This document shows, one piece after another, positions 63,905-64,000 of a DNA stretch of 64,000 nucleotides. How positions within the stretch are numbered: the stretch's first letter is position 1; each line of letters opens with the position of its first letter. Under the pieces are notes generated by a model. The model was not told the origin of the DNA. It searched no databases and saw only the letters and a list, made by a program, of their open reading frames with translations. Location: contig CP092868.1 in assembly GCA_030710605.1 (NCBI GenBank), forward strand, positions 26,107,050 through 26,171,049. Reading direction: 5' to 3'. The DNA is from Cordylochernes scorpioides (taxonomy: Eukaryota > Arthropoda > Arachnida > Pseudoscorpiones > Chernetidae). The translations under genes were made by a program, and so were the position numbers.

Positions 63905-64000
63905 CGATGTTTGACAATTTTTCCCGCAAATGTTTCTTTTGAACGAAAAATCGTAATTTATTTTAAGGAGAAATAACGACTATTTCTATCCTTAGGGATG
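63905..64000. mobile_element. SINE-2 body, cut by the window end
   Basis: CGCAAATGTTTCTTTTGAAC to CTATTTCTATCCTTAGGGAT, as at 34,275. Confidence 0.7.

Larger units (their letters stand above)
45119..64000. repeat. Duplicated block 2
   Basis: Second copy of 16,837-34,370, collinear to the window end. Block-2-specific insertions: 47,096, 47,783, 48,589, 49,418, 50,868, 54,915 and 55,115. Confidence 0.85.

Overview
This is AT-rich nuclear DNA of an invertebrate animal. The grounds are spliceosomal U6 snRNA sequence, tRNA-derived SINEs, Helitrons, hAT and mariner-type MITEs, LINE 3' ends and hammerhead ribozymes of the kind carried by Penelope-like elements and retrozymes. A reverse-transcriptase-like C-terminus (CPKC followed by TPKYIL, ending in MEFV) and LINE tails reading ATAAGAAACAACAA or ATAAGAAAGAAGAAG recall arachnid genomes, but only from memory. 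No complete gene, rRNA or functional tRNA is visible. Nearly all long ORFs are tandem-repeat artefacts.

Layout. 1-16.8 kb: mobile elements and six tandem arrays (98-bp satellite at 3.0 and 8.5 kb, 110-bp at 3.75, ~72-bp at 7.0, ~80-bp SINE-tail array at 10.0, 66-bp U6-derived array at 15.7). 16.8-34.5 kb: block 1 of a large duplication, holding a 67-bp array, decayed minus-strand exons, many fold-back ribozyme elements, a conserved island, a probable terminal exon, and a 5.4-kb array of 41/55-bp units. 34.5-45.0 kb: single-copy spacer with nested hAT, SINE, LINE and Helitron insertions and arrays of 105, 46, 110 and 98 bp. A 100-N gap lies at 45,019-45,118. 45.1-64.0 kb: block 2, collinear with 16,837 onward. 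It starts exactly at the gap, so it may be a real segmental duplication or an uncollapsed second haplotype.

The two blocks act as empty-site controls for each other. They date at least ten insertions: a Helitron between A and T, a small LTR-like element, a LINE, ribozyme elements and 5'-truncated 3' tips. Several of these have 11-13-bp target duplications.

The main system is a set of short non-autonomous retroelements carrying hammerhead ribozymes. Ten have an essentially intact core. They are often arranged as fold-backs and several families share a TAGATGGCG motif near the 3' end. One family carries every hammerhead core piece and its helices, but in a non-standard A-B-C strand order with compensatory changes. 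This looks like a possible pseudoknotted or intermolecular hammerhead and is the most novel observation here. A U6-derived satellite and a 5'-truncated U6 retrocopy are the other standouts.
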